Below are positions 37,880 through 47,488 of a DNA stretch of 64,000 nt, piece after piece. A model generated the notes under the pieces. The model did no database searches, had not been told where the DNA came from, and saw only the letters and a list, made by a program, of their open reading frames with translations. The translations under genes were made by a program, and so were the position numbers. The stretch is from contig CALMEE010000142.1 of assembly GCA_937862885.1 (NCBI GenBank), positions 1 to 64,000 of the forward strand, given 5' to 3'. The first letter of the stretch is position 1; the number at the start of each line of letters is the position of its first letter. The stretch comes from an uncultured Planctomycetaceae bacterium. Its GTDB lineage: Bacteria > Planctomycetota > Planctomycetia > Pirellulales > Pirellulaceae.

Positions 37880-38773
37880 ATGACTGGAAATTCAAAAGGG
37901 AGTTTAAAGGATACTTTGTTGCCTTGGCGCCGTTTGCGAGAGGAGAGAGACTTTTTAAATCAACATGCGAGTTCGTTGGAGGCTGACGTTCAAAAATATC
38001 GGCTTACTTTGGTCGAGCATGAAGGGCAGATTTCGGAGTTGCGCGCCCAAAGCCAACAACAACGGGAGTCGCTGGAAGCCAAGCTCAACCAATTGAGCAG
38101 ACAACTCGAGCAAGAAGAAGCGAATCGAGCGCGCGAAAAAGCCGCGCACCTCCAACAATTGCAGCAAGCTGTCTCAAAGTCCCATGAGCTTGAGCAGCTT
38201 TTGGTGGATGCCAAACAGCAATGTCAGCATGCCGAGTCTCGATTTACGGCTCAAACGGATGCGCTGTCGCTGGCTAATGAAAGGATAGCTCAATTGGAGA
38301 GCACGCTCAGAAGCCACGAAATGCATTGTTCAACAATCGAAAACAAACTGCGAGCGAAGGAGCAGGAATTTGCAAGCGCATTGCAAGTCTTGGAGACAAC
38401 TCGAGGGGCCTTAGCGGAAGCCAAGGCTCAATTATCTGACTCGATTGCACAAAACGAATCAGAACGCAAAATTGCGGAGGAGCGAATTCGACAATTCGAT
38501 TCCGCCTCCGATGCTTTTGAAAGGACGCTGGACGAAAACCAATCCACCATCGCCACCTTTGCTCGTATTTGCGATGAACGAGCACAACGGATCACCGAAC
38601 TAGAAAGTCTGGTTAGTCGATTTAACCAAAATTCCACTGAGCGAGAAGAGCGGCTTCATGTTCAGTTGAAAGAAATGCAGGAAAAACACCGTTTAGCTCA
38701 TGACGAGTTGCGACGTGCGGAAGGGCAAATCCAAATGATAAAAGAGTTGGTTATACGAGAGACTACCGTATGA
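37880..38773 (+). CDS. Coiled-coil protein paired with a sulfotransferase-fold gene
   Basis: The 297-residue product is almost entirely predicted coiled coil: long runs rich in Glu, Gln, Ala, Leu and Arg without Pro or Gly (for example RESLEAKLNQLSRQLEQEEA and ENKLRAKEQEFASALQVLET). There is no signal peptide or membrane helix. GGAG sits just before the TTG-ATG start; I use ATG 37880. The stop overlaps the start of the next gene by ATGA, so the pair is translationally coupled. Coiled-coil partners of glycan or sulfo transferases are known in polysaccharide clusters, but the role here is open. Confidence 0.85.
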   Translation: MTGNSKGSLKDTLLPWRRLREERDFLNQHASSLEADVQKYRLTLVEHEGQISELRAQSQQQRESLEAKLNQLSRQLEQEEANRAREKAAHLQQLQQAVSKSHELEQLLVDAKQQCQHAESRFTAQTDALSLANERIAQLESTLRSHEMHCSTIENKLRAKEQEFASALQVLETTRGALAEAKAQLSDSIAQNESERKIAEERIRQFDSASDAFERTLDENQSTIATFARICDERAQRITELESLVSRFNQNSTEREERLHVQLKEMQEKHRLAHDELRRAEGQIQMIKELVIRETTV

Positions 38774-40386
38774 CGAAAAAAGGTTCCGCCGCTTTTGGAA
38801 AGGTCCAACATCGCGATTCTGATTCTTCTCCCCCGCTTGAAGAGCCTCGAGCGGCTAATGGTGGCGCACAAAAAAAAGAATTGCCGGAAGAGCCGATGAT
38901 CCACAGCCGACTTTACCGCAACCTCCGCGCGAAGTGGCAAGTAGCCGCTTGGGAAGAAATCGTTTCTCATGATTTGTCAAGCCTTGCCGATGACCCCGAA
39001 CGCGGGAAACTGGCAATGATAGTGGCCGTGGCTCACAGCAGCTTAGGAAATTTTTCGGATTCCCGGACGTTTGCTCAACAAGCCATCGATTGGGGATGTC
39101 GCACCTCGATCGTCCGACAACTTCTGGTTTCGGCTGTCTACGACAGTTTGGCCAGAGCGGCAGTCGCCTTGCAAGACGAACAAATGCAGACGCAATGTTT
39201 TGGCGAAGCCTTACGATGTGGTGAGTGCGAGGGAGATCTGACAGGCAAAATTGCCCTACGACGAATTAACGAAACTGCACGGATGGGCTTGATCGATGAA
39301 GCAATCCGGCTCATCGAAGTGGCATCAGAGACGGAAGACTTGCGCCCATTTTCATCACGAAGCCAACTATCCGTCTTGAGAAACAAACTCGTCTCGACCA
39401 AGGCCATCTTGGGTCGTTTCGATCGAGATGCTGATGCCGATGGCAACTCACAACTGAGGCAAACCAATTCTGGCTTCGATCTGGTTGGGACTGACCGATT
39501 GGACGTGCAAGCTTGTGGCAATCCCCGCTTTTGCCAAGCATCACATGATTACTACACACACGACCTTGCGGATCGAGATGGTCAGGTCTTGTACCTGGAT
39601 GTTAAGTCATTGCCTCGATCTGGGTTGCACTATATGCAAAAATGTTTAGCCACCATCCTGCATGATCGGCTGAGTTTTTGCGAGTGGTACAATGAACCGG
39701 GATGTTGTCGCAAAATGCCATGTGCGTTGACCGGCTATATGGGTCGTTGCGAGAAGTCAAATGCATCGACCATTGTACGAATGATAAAGTCGCATGACTT
39801 CGAACTGAATGACCCTATCTTTCCACTGGGCAAGATACTCAAACGTATCATCCTTGTTCGCGATCCACTGTTTATCCTCACTTCGTGGTGGAATTTGCAA
39901 ATACTGCAAATGAATCAGGACTTGTTACGCCGTCATGGAGTCGAAATGAAACAAGTCAATTTTCGACATGACCGTAACGTGCTCAATTCGGCTTATCATG
40001 TCATTGCCAATTTTGCGACGCTGCCCAACACTGAGACGTTATGGAGTTGGCTGACTGAAAAAAAGGATTACATTTTGAACTTCCTAAAAAAGTGGAATTC
40101 AAGCGACGCGCATCAGTTGATCGTGCCGTACGAACAGGTCGGGAAGATGGTTGTGGAATTGCTCAGCAAGTTAGAAAATCATTTGCCACCAGATGTGCAG
40201 AAACGACTCCAAGATTTTGAAAGGAATCGGGTGGCTAATTTCAGTGCGCGCGGCACTCCATTTGAGGGACCGATCCCACAAATCACACAGTACCTTGAGG
40301 TGCATGCACCCATTTTCAAAGAAATTGCCAAAGAGATTGTCGAGGAGGATTCAACAGATCTTTGCGCAGAGGCTGTGAATTTATAG
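38770..40386 (+). CDS. Sulfotransferase-fold protein with N-terminal TPR-like region
   Basis: Sulfotransferases move sulfate from PAPS to hydroxyl or amine groups. Residues about 270-510 show the fold: the 5'-phosphosulfate loop YLDVKSLPRSGLHYMQKCLA (compare the P-K-S-G-T consensus), then VRMIKSHDFELND and the 3'-phosphate strand KRIILVRDPLFILTSWWNLQ (consensus V-R-x-P-x-D-x-x-x-S). Residues about 45-210 are helical repeats that look like degenerate TPRs (KLAMIVAVAHSSLGNFSDSR). The first 40 residues are polar. The Asp usual after RDP is changed to Phe-Ile. The gene overlaps the upstream coiled-coil gene by 4 bases. The acceptor could be a glycan or protein and cannot be told from sequence. 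Confidence 0.75.
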   Translation: MTKKGSAAFGKVQHRDSDSSPPLEEPRAANGGAQKKELPEEPMIHSRLYRNLRAKWQVAAWEEIVSHDLSSLADDPERGKLAMIVAVAHSSLGNFSDSRTFAQQAIDWGCRTSIVRQLLVSAVYDSLARAAVALQDEQMQTQCFGEALRCGECEGDLTGKIALRRINETARMGLIDEAIRLIEVASETEDLRPFSSRSQLSVLRNKLVSTKAILGRFDRDADADGNSQLRQTNSGFDLVGTDRLDVQACGNPRFCQASHDYYTHDLADRDGQVLYLDVKSLPRSGLHYMQKCLATILHDRLSFCEWYNEPGCCRKMPCALTGYMGRCEKSNASTIVRMIKSHDFELNDPIFPLGKILKRIILVRDPLFILTSWWNLQILQMNQDLLRRHGVEMKQVNFRHDRNVLNSAYHVIANFATLPNTETLWSWLTEKKDYILNFLKKWNSSDAHQLIVPYEQVGKMVVELLSKLENHLPPDVQKRLQDFERNRVANFSARGTPFEGPIPQITQYLEVHAPIFKEIAKEIVEEDSTDLCAEAVNL

Positions 40387-40625
40387 AAATTCGAGCCAAG
40401 AGAGTCGCCACCTGCTGCGCAACTGACACGTGCAGGGATTTCTCGTTCACGTAAAGGCTGTGAATTTGCGACGAGTGGAACTTATAATGTCGTCGTCCGC
40501 TGTGCACACGCAAAATTCAAGGATGTTCGGTTCGCGGGAGCGAGCGACGACGTTTATCTATTCACAGGCTAGCCACGCAAAAGCTGCCTAATCACCGTCA
40601 TCACTTCGCGATTCAAGTCTCTTCC

Positions 40626-43457
40626 ATGAACGAAAAATCAGACGAGTTGAGGTATCTGGTCGACGATTTTGACATCCAATGGAGTAACGGTGGACGTCCA
40701 AGTATCGTCGATTGGTTAGATAAAGTCGAACTCGAGGTTCAACCAGATCTGTTACGGTTGCTGATTCCGATTGACGTTGAATATCGCACACGCTTGGGCG
40801 AGTTGCCGCAGGTCTCTGACTACGACGCAATCGGCGAAGTGCATCGCCAAATCGTTCACCATGCCTTTGCGAATCCGACGGTTGAGGAGACTGGATTGGA
40901 TCAAACTCTGGATTGGTCGGAGGTCAAGCTTGGCGCGCCTACGCTAGATCTGCACCGCTCGCAGGACCAAACCGATGATCGGACGTCTCAAACGCGAGAC
41001 CTGCCAAACAATCTTTCGACAGCCAAGCCGATGGTCGTTGGGCAGTTTGAAATTTTGTCGGAGATCGCGAGGGGAGGCATGGGAGTTGTCTATCGAGCCT
41101 TGGATAAGAAATTAAATCGAATTGTGGCAATAAAGAAAATTCTGACCGGTGACCTTGCCTCAGAGGAAGAAATTTCCCGATTTCGATTTGAGGCTGAATC
41201 AGCTGCGAGCCTGGATCATCCGGCAATCACACCCATTTATGAAATCGGTAACCACGAAGGGACGCCCTTTTTTGCCATGAAACTTATCGAAGGCAGTTCC
41301 TTGCAAAACCAATTGAGTGAATATGAACAAGACACGCAGCAAGCAATACGTTTGTTGGCGACTGTAGCGCGTGGCGTGCATCATGCGCACCAGCGAGGAA
41401 TCCTGCATCGAGACCTGAAGCCCGCGAATATCTTGCTCGATCGAACCGGTCGACCGTTTATCACGGATTTTGGCCTCGCAAAACAATCGAATTCCGGTGT
41501 GGATTTAACTCGTAGCGGTGCGATTTTGGGTACGCCCGCGTACATGGCGCCGGAACAGGGTATGGGTCGCGGCAAAACGACAACAGCCACCGACATTTAC
41601 AGCATCGGTGCGATTCTTTATCGGCTGTTGACGGGGCGAACGACCTACATTGCGGATTCACCCATTGAGATGCTCATGCAGCTTCTGCACGATGATCCTG
41701 TCCCACCGCGAAAAATCAAATCCACAATCCCCGCCGACTTGGAGTTGATTTGTCTGAAATGTTTGGCTCGCGATCCTCAACAACGCTACCAGAGTGCCGC
41801 GGAGATAGCTGATGATATGGAACGCTGGATGGAGGGTGAGCCTATCTCCGTTCGCGCTGCTTCGATCACAACGCTGGCCGGAGTTTGGTTTCGACAGAAT
41901 ATGCGCATGGCCAGTAGCGCCGCAATTGTGGGTACGATCGCAGGCTTAATGTTAGCGGTGCTGGCGTTTATCGGGATTTATGCCAGTCATCTAAGTTTTG
42001 CTCGACACATTCATCAGCATTACTTCGCGTCGACTGCCCAGTCTTCCTGGGGCAGCAATTGGATCGTTCCAGCGTTCTTTTTCCCAATCTCTGTCATGTT
42101 ATGGCCCTTGATTGTCGCTCTGTGCGGATTTTTCACAGTCGTGTTCACCCGACCCCAATCGCGCAGCATGGCAGGCAGCGCAGGTATGATTGCCGGCGTA
42201 ATTTGCGGTGGATTATTTGGAATTGCGGGCACGCTCGGTCCCATTTTGTCCTTTACACAAAAAGGAATGGAAAGCGATATGCAGCTATTGGCGCAAATGG
42301 GATCCGAAGACGATTCGGTCCGAAATTACGCTAAGGCCACGATCGCCTTTCGATATCAAAAAATGAAAGAACAGCCCGCTGAGGTTTACGCCGATTTGCT
42401 TTATCAAAAGGTTAAAGCCGACCTCATCTATGGTCTCCCTGTGGGATTATGGACGGGTATGGCCGTATTCATGTTGGCGGCTCCTGCGGTCGTTCTTGGC
42501 TCGATAGTTGCGTTTTCATTGACGAGAGAATCGACAACGTATCTCGGTCCGTTTATTCGTTATGTCGATATCTGGTTTGCTGGCTGCCTTGTCCTCACGA
42601 TTTTGATTCTGTTTGTAATCTCGTCGCCATTGCAGGCGGGAATTTACATTCCTGAATGGGGATTCGGGACCGTCATCATGTCGTCACTAATTCTGGCCTT
42701 TGCTGCTGCGGTTCGCCAATGGAATTGGAAATATCGAATTCCAATTCATATCGCGTGGATTTCCATGGTTGTCTGGTATGTAACCTTGGTTGCCCAAGGA
42801 CCGACCGCTCTGAAGCATGCCGCTGAATTGGTGGTGGCCGGAGACTATTCGGCTGCAGTCGGGAAGATGGATCTTGAACTGAGGATACCGAGATCGAATT
42901 CAGCCATGATCATGAATCATTATCGGGCCGGATTGCTGAATGCTAAATTGAATCGACCGGAGCAGTATCGCCACCATAGCTTGGCCGCGCTAACGCTTGC
43001 TCGATCAATGCACAGCGCTGAAGATGTTGAGCGCGCCGCGAAGCTCTGTTTGGCAGGCGCTGAAGCCCAAAGTGAATGGACGGCCGTCCTAAGGTTGTTC
43101 GAACAGGCTAATGAAGTGGGAAAATTGGGACCTTATCGACAATGGTTTCTGTTGACTGAGGTACTTGGCTTGTTTCGATCTGAACGATGGGATGAAGTTA
43201 TTCAAACCGCAAGAAAGTTGGATCGAGAATTCCTATTTTTGATCAATTGCTCAATGGACATGTTGGAAGCAATGGCCGTCCATAATTTAGGAGACACGGA
43301 TAAAGCTAAGCAAATGATGTTGGCGGCAGATAGCTGGTGTGACGAAGCTTGGAACTACATCTTGACTCAAGAACAGCGAGAACTTTATTGGCATGAGCGA
43401 TTGCTGTACGAGTTGCTCCGCGAGGAAGCCCGTCAGAAAATCATGGCGACGCGTTGA
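40626..43457 (+). CDS. Membrane Ser/Thr protein kinase with multi-helix and TPR-like C-terminus
   Basis: The 943-residue protein has an N-terminal planctomycete-type region (LVDDFDIQWSNGGRPSIVDW), a Hanks-type kinase domain at about 138-400 (Gly loop IARGGMGVVYRA, Lys in RIVAIKKIL, HRDLKPANILLD, DFGLAK, TPAYMAPEQ), then about seven or eight membrane helices from residue 430 to 720, and a helical C-terminus with TPR-like repeats (about 730-943). All catalytic residues are intact. Such kinases are abundant in planctomycetes, and their signals are mostly unknown. A PP2C phosphatase gene converges on it 61 bases downstream and could reverse its action. Confidence 0.93.
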   Translation: MNEKSDELRYLVDDFDIQWSNGGRPSIVDWLDKVELEVQPDLLRLLIPIDVEYRTRLGELPQVSDYDAIGEVHRQIVHHAFANPTVEETGLDQTLDWSEVKLGAPTLDLHRSQDQTDDRTSQTRDLPNNLSTAKPMVVGQFEILSEIARGGMGVVYRALDKKLNRIVAIKKILTGDLASEEEISRFRFEAESAASLDHPAITPIYEIGNHEGTPFFAMKLIEGSSLQNQLSEYEQDTQQAIRLLATVARGVHHAHQRGILHRDLKPANILLDRTGRPFITDFGLAKQSNSGVDLTRSGAILGTPAYMAPEQGMGRGKTTTATDIYSIGAILYRLLTGRTTYIADSPIEMLMQLLHDDPVPPRKIKSTIPADLELICLKCLARDPQQRYQSAAEIADDMERWMEGEPISVRAASITTLAGVWFRQNMRMASSAAIVGTIAGLMLAVLAFIGIYASHLSFARHIHQHYFASTAQSSWGSNWIVPAFFFPISVMLWPLIVALCGFFTVVFTRPQSRSMAGSAGMIAGVICGGLFGIAGTLGPILSFTQKGMESDMQLLAQMGSEDDSVRNYAKATIAFRYQKMKEQPAEVYADLLYQKVKADLIYGLPVGLWTGMAVFMLAAPAVVLGSIVAFSLTRESTTYLGPFIRYVDIWFAGCLVLTILILFVISSPLQAGIYIPEWGFGTVIMSSLILAFAAAVRQWNWKYRIPIHIAWISMVVWYVTLVAQGPTALKHAAELVVAGDYSAAVGKMDLELRIPRSNSAMIMNHYRAGLLNAKLNRPEQYRHHSLAALTLARSMHSAEDVERAAKLCLAGAEAQSEWTAVLRLFEQANEVGKLGPYRQWFLLTEVLGLFRSERWDEVIQTARKLDREFLFLINCSMDMLEAMAVHNLGDTDKAKQMMLAADSWCDEAWNYILTQEQRELYWHERLLYELLREEARQKIMATR

Positions 43458-43518
43458 GGGCGAGGATTGCGAAGGCGAGAACGCAAGTTAGTACTTGATT
43501 TCTAACCGTTCGCACAGG

Positions 43519-44820
43519 TTACAAATCAACGGCAGATCCACTGGCTTGATTGCCGCTTTTTCTTCTGATCTGATCCATGATCGTGCTGATGGCCCGAGCG
43601 TATTCCCGAACGGCGTCCGAAAATCGAGAGGCTTCCGTCGCAGTTCTGGCATTTAGGAGCACGGCATCCGTTTTTTCGGTATCGAATTTACTTATCTTGG
43701 CAGCACTTCTCAACTCGTCAGAGATGACTTTTAACTTCGATACCAAACTCTCTCCTGCGACGCATTTAGCACGGACATAAGGCCCCTTGCCAAAGCGCTG
43801 CTGCTTTCCAACTTCGACGACCCCAGCCGAAACACCTCCTTTTTGCACAAGGATCCAAATCAACGCGATCGCCGTGCCAACACCTGGAACCAGTGTTGCG
43901 GTCAAATCCCGAGTCGTTATTCCTAGAATGACGGTTGCTAATGCCAATCCGGCGAAACAAGCCCAGGCTAATGGATGCGCTGGCTTAATTTTCTTCGTGC
44001 GGACAGTTAGTGGTTGATTGCTGGATTGTTGAGTCGTGAGGTCATGGTGAATAATCTTGACCACAATAATCGTAATATTGTCGGGACCGCCGCGCAAATT
44101 TGTCAAATCTGTAAGAAATTGGACTGCGTCATCAGGTGGCATTGTCGCCAGAATCGTCCCGATTTCCTCGTCGTTCACTAGGCCCGTGAGCCCGTCACTG
44201 CACAATAAAAAGGCATCTCCTTTCTGAGTCGGAAATGGACCTTCAAGATCCACTTTCACATCTGGATATGGTCCCAGCGATCTCGTGATGACGTTCTTGG
44301 GAATAAAATTGGCGGCCTCGTCGTCCGCCGAAAGATGTCCGCCAGCCCGCATTTCCCAAACCAAGCTGTGATCGGCCGTAAGTTGATTCAACTCTTGGTT
44401 TCGTAACATGTAGACACGACTATCGCCCACATGCGCAACGACGGCTCCCTGCGGCAGAATTAGCAGTGCGCTACAGGTGGTCCCCATATTAAAAAATTCT
44501 TCGTTTGCCTGTCCTTTGCGATTGATAATCGCATTCGCCTCGACGACGGCCTTTTTCAACGCCTCCGGAGGGGATACTTGGTCAAACTTACTATACAGCT
44601 GTGGAACTTGATCACAGGCAACCTCACTGGCAAATTCACCCGCCGCATGGGCGCCCATACCGTCAGCGACAACAAACAAGTGCCCTCGCTCCCGCCAGCG
44701 CTCTAAGTTGTTCGAAAGGGAAACCGCTAAGTTGTCTTGATTATTGGTACGGCGCATCCCAATGTCGCTTATCGTGGCGATTTGGAGGAAACTATTCCAA
44801 TACGAGCCGTGATCGGTCAT
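43519..44820 (-). CDS. PP2C-family Ser/Thr protein phosphatase with C-terminal membrane segments
   Basis: The first 255 residues are a PP2C domain with the metal-binding Asp motifs: IGMRRTNNQDNLAV, LFVVADGMGAHAAGEFAS, GAVVAHVGDSRVYML, DAFLLCSDGLTGLV and GGPDNITIIVV. Two membrane helices follow (LAWACFAGLALATVILGI and PGVGTAIALIWILVQ), then a helical region of about 100 residues. This resembles Stp/PrpC phosphatases with an added anchor. It is convergent with the kinase gene, a common kinase-phosphatase pairing, which suggests they act on the same targets. Confidence 0.93.
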   Translation of the reverse strand: MTDHGSYWNSFLQIATISDIGMRRTNNQDNLAVSLSNNLERWRERGHLFVVADGMGAHAAGEFASEVACDQVPQLYSKFDQVSPPEALKKAVVEANAIINRKGQANEEFFNMGTTCSALLILPQGAVVAHVGDSRVYMLRNQELNQLTADHSLVWEMRAGGHLSADDEAANFIPKNVITRSLGPYPDVKVDLEGPFPTQKGDAFLLCSDGLTGLVNDEEIGTILATMPPDDAVQFLTDLTNLRGGPDNITIIVVKIIHHDLTTQQSSNQPLTVRTKKIKPAHPLAWACFAGLALATVILGITTRDLTATLVPGVGTAIALIWILVQKGGVSAGVVEVGKQQRFGKGPYVRAKCVAGESLVSKLKVISDELRSAAKISKFDTEKTDAVLLNARTATEASRFSDAVREYARAISTIMDQIRRKSGNQASGSAVDL

Positions 44821-45336
44821 CTAGCTTCTCAAGGAAAATCAAAACAGGACACAGCAGGCAAAATGCTATCGTTCGACAAACACTGTAACACAAACCATCC
44901 CCCTCTTGCATCACCCAAGCGAAGGCCGTCGTTCAATATTTCAGCTGGGAAACGCGACGCCCCCAATGTTTGTTACTGAACTCACGAATTTCAAGCAAAA
45001 CCCGTTTAATTATGCTTCCCCCGCAATCATTCCAAGTTGGGTCAGCTGACGTGAATCGCAATTCGTTTAAGACGACTTGTCCGAGTTTCGTCGTCGATGA
45101 CAGCTTTTCTATCTTACCTTGCTCAACCAGTTTCTTCAAAGAGTGGTTCGCTTAATTCGCGTGAGCCTTGATCGGTATTGTCAAAATACTACTTAGTTTC
45201 CTAAACTCGCACGCCTTTGATCCGACGCTGCGCGATCTTGTTTTGGGGAAGGGCACTTTAATTAACAACGAAACTGGGTCACATGTGCGTTTCTGAATCT
45301 ACCGCACCGTTTTTTCACAAGTTCTTGAGCGACAAA
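44821..45336. other. Intergenic region between divergent genes
   Basis: About 515 bases between the phosphatase start and the PEGA lipoprotein. Short frames (for example minus 44933-45139) show no family resemblance. Promoters for both genes should be here but are not recognisable. Confidence 0.4.
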
Positions 45337-45804
45337 ATGTTCGTTCGCCCTGACAGACATGGCTTGATCATTTTGTTGTTGGGCCTGACGAGTTTGTTTA
45401 CGTCTGGGTGCGTAAGTCGCCAGCTCTTAATCCGCACGAACCCAGAGGGCGCTTTAGTGACTATTGACGCGCAAACCGTGGGCAATTCCCCGGTTCAAGT
45501 TCCATTCACTTATTATGGTACCCGCGAAATTAAGTTGGAAAAGGAAGGTTACGAGACAGTCAAGGTCAAGCAAAATATTCGGCCACCTTGGTGGCAAATT
45601 CCTCCCCTCGATTTTTTGACAGACAACTTCGCACTGCGCAAATTGCGAGACCAACGAATCTTAGAATTCGACATGCAACCAGCGCAAATGACGGATGAGA
45701 ATCTTCTGATTCATCGCGCATCTGACTTGCGAAACAACACACAGCGCGGCACTTTGCCGATGCCCCTTGCAGAACGGGATTCTCCGGCGGAAAACCGTCG
45801 CTAA
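45337..45804 (+). CDS. PEGA-domain lipoprotein
   Basis: The product starts MFVRPDRHGLIILLLGLTSL and reaches a lipobox LFTSGC, so it should be a lipid-anchored envelope protein. A PEGA domain follows: LLIRTNPEGALVTIDAQTVG, SPVQVPFTYYGTREIKLEKE and GYETVKVKQ. PEGA domains occur in surface and polysaccharide-associated proteins. The rest is short and polar. An ATG at 45283 gives 18 extra residues but a poorer signal peptide, so I use 45337. Many planctomycetes carry such PEGA lipoproteins as single genes. Confidence 0.85.
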   Translation: MFVRPDRHGLIILLLGLTSLFTSGCVSRQLLIRTNPEGALVTIDAQTVGNSPVQVPFTYYGTREIKLEKEGYETVKVKQNIRPPWWQIPPLDFLTDNFALRKLRDQRILEFDMQPAQMTDENLLIHRASDLRNNTQRGTLPMPLAERDSPAENRR

Positions 45805-45860
45805 TTAACACTGAACACGTTGCAGTTCACGTTTCTAGCATGCTCTCAATCTTTGCAGAT

Positions 45861-45879
45861 ACAGGTATCGGCTACCTGT
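45861..45879. terminator. Hairpin between convergent genes
   Basis: ACAGGTA-TCGGC-TACCTGT is a perfect 7-bp stem located 57 bases past the PEGA lipoprotein stop and before the convergent MCE gene. No T-run follows, so it is only a candidate. Confidence 0.3.
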
Positions 45880-46021
45880 GTCTTGATGACTCTGCGTCGA
45901 AGCGGAAAGCGAATTGGCACGAGGTGCCTACAAGAATCTTTTGTTGCTGACCTGATCGTCAAAGCTCCAATCACAGTCGGTCGTGTACTCGGTCACAGCG
46001 ATTTGACATAGCACCAGCAGC

Positions 46022-47254
46022 TTAGTCATAAAAGTTGGTACCCGACCCCATATAGGTTCCCTTATAACCGGTGCTATTTGGGCGACGATCAAGGGCACCA
46101 CGAACAATTTGGCCTGGGTCGCGTGCCAAGCCATCCATCAAATAGCGAGCATCTTTAATAATCGGTTTCAGCTGGAACGAAATATCACGAACATTGGAAA
46201 CGGTTGCCGAAATATCGTGGTACAGTTGCGGATCGTTCAGGAGTTTACCCAACGAACCATCGGAACGGTTCAGTGACTCAGCAAATTCCTTAATTTGCTC
46301 GACGATTTCATTAGCCCCGTCAAAGGTCGTATTCAACTTTTCTACAAATTGCGGCCCTTGTTCACCTAGTGCGTCAGTAAATGATTCGATGTTCCTCAAG
46401 TTCTTGTCTGCTCGGTCTGCCATTTGGCGAAAACTGTCCAACGTCTCTCGCGTCTCTTTAATGGTCGTCTCGAACTCGGCAAAAATGTTTGGAGCCGACT
46501 TAATCGAACCCAAGATGGCATCGCGGGCTTCTTCGTCCCCGACGATTGCGTTGACATTTCCCATCACGGAATTGAAGTTATCGAGGGCAGTTTCGGCCTT
46601 CGCCGATAATTCCTGAATATTCTTGGCAATCTGCGCGACATCGACGTCGTCCACAGTGATGATATCCCGCACGCGTTCCGTGATCACGGCCACATTGTCA
46701 CCAGCGCGTTCGATCGCACGCCCCGCATCACGCACCGCTTCAATTGCTTCCGGTAACGTATCAAGGGTCTCCGAAACATTGGACAAATCAATCTCTGTTA
46801 GTTTCGTAATCAATTCGACGGGATTGATGTCCACCAGCACGCGGTTGAATCGTGGATCAGGATCAAAGGCGATCAACGTTCCATTTTGAATCTTTTCGCC
46901 CCTGACTTCATCAAGGCCCGGCAAAAAATCAATGACAGCATCCCCTAAAAATGAGGCGGTACCGATCTTGCAAACGTCGGTGTCGTACAGGTCCTTTCCG
47001 CCATCGACCTTCAACGTAAGCCGAACACCTCGATCCTTGGACTCAATGTTGCTGACGTACCCGATACGAATCCCGTGTTTGCGAACCGGAGTATTATTGG
47101 CGACCCCGGGGGCAGTCGGTGTGTCAACGTACAACGTGTACGGCTGTTTGAAGATCCAATCGATGTCCCCGGAAAATAAGATCAGAATTCCGGTCACCAA
47201 TAATCCGCAAATGACGACCGCGCCTACGCGAAACTGTATGATTCGATCATCCAT
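46022..47254 (-). CDS. mlaD: MlaD-like MCE-domain protein
   Basis: MlaD-type proteins are membrane-anchored hexameric rings that carry lipids between membranes. The product (410 residues) has an N-terminal helix (VGAVVICGLLVTGILILFSG), then the MCE domain at about 38-115 (YTLYVDTPTAPGVANNTPVR, GIRIGYVSNIES, GTASFLGDAVIDFLPG). A long helical tail follows, with heptad-like segments (AKNIQELSAKAETALDNFNS). E. coli MlaD is about 183 residues, so this is of the long-tail type. It lies downstream of mlaE and mlaF on the same strand after 234 bases, completing the transporter core. Confidence 0.9.
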   Translation of the reverse strand: MDDRIIQFRVGAVVICGLLVTGILILFSGDIDWIFKQPYTLYVDTPTAPGVANNTPVRKHGIRIGYVSNIESKDRGVRLTLKVDGGKDLYDTDVCKIGTASFLGDAVIDFLPGLDEVRGEKIQNGTLIAFDPDPRFNRVLVDINPVELITKLTEIDLSNVSETLDTLPEAIEAVRDAGRAIERAGDNVAVITERVRDIITVDDVDVAQIAKNIQELSAKAETALDNFNSVMGNVNAIVGDEEARDAILGSIKSAPNIFAEFETTIKETRETLDSFRQMADRADKNLRNIESFTDALGEQGPQFVEKLNTTFDGANEIVEQIKEFAESLNRSDGSLGKLLNDPQLYHDISATVSNVRDISFQLKPIIKDARYLMDGLARDPGQIVRGALDRRPNSTGYKGTYMGSGTNFYD

Positions 47255-47488
47255 CGAGCCACCACCATTCTTCCAACATTAACCGCACGTGCACATTCCT
47301 CTGGCCAGCCTTCGAACTGAAGCAACCGTCGGACGCTAAATCCACCGCCTCAATTAAGGCTCCTAAAAACAGAAACAGCCCACATATCTATTTTGCGAGA
47401 AAATCCTATCAACGCAAATGCATCTCATTGGATGCCCAAAACTCTCCGCTTGTCTGTTGATTTGGGCCACATTACCCTTAACCACGCG

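Noticed and set aside
45820..46011. Frame ending in VLGHSDLT, resembling a tyrosine recombinase C-terminus
   Set aside because: Only one short motif matches; the catalytic Arg and Tyr regions are absent and the rest of the frame has no integrase character.
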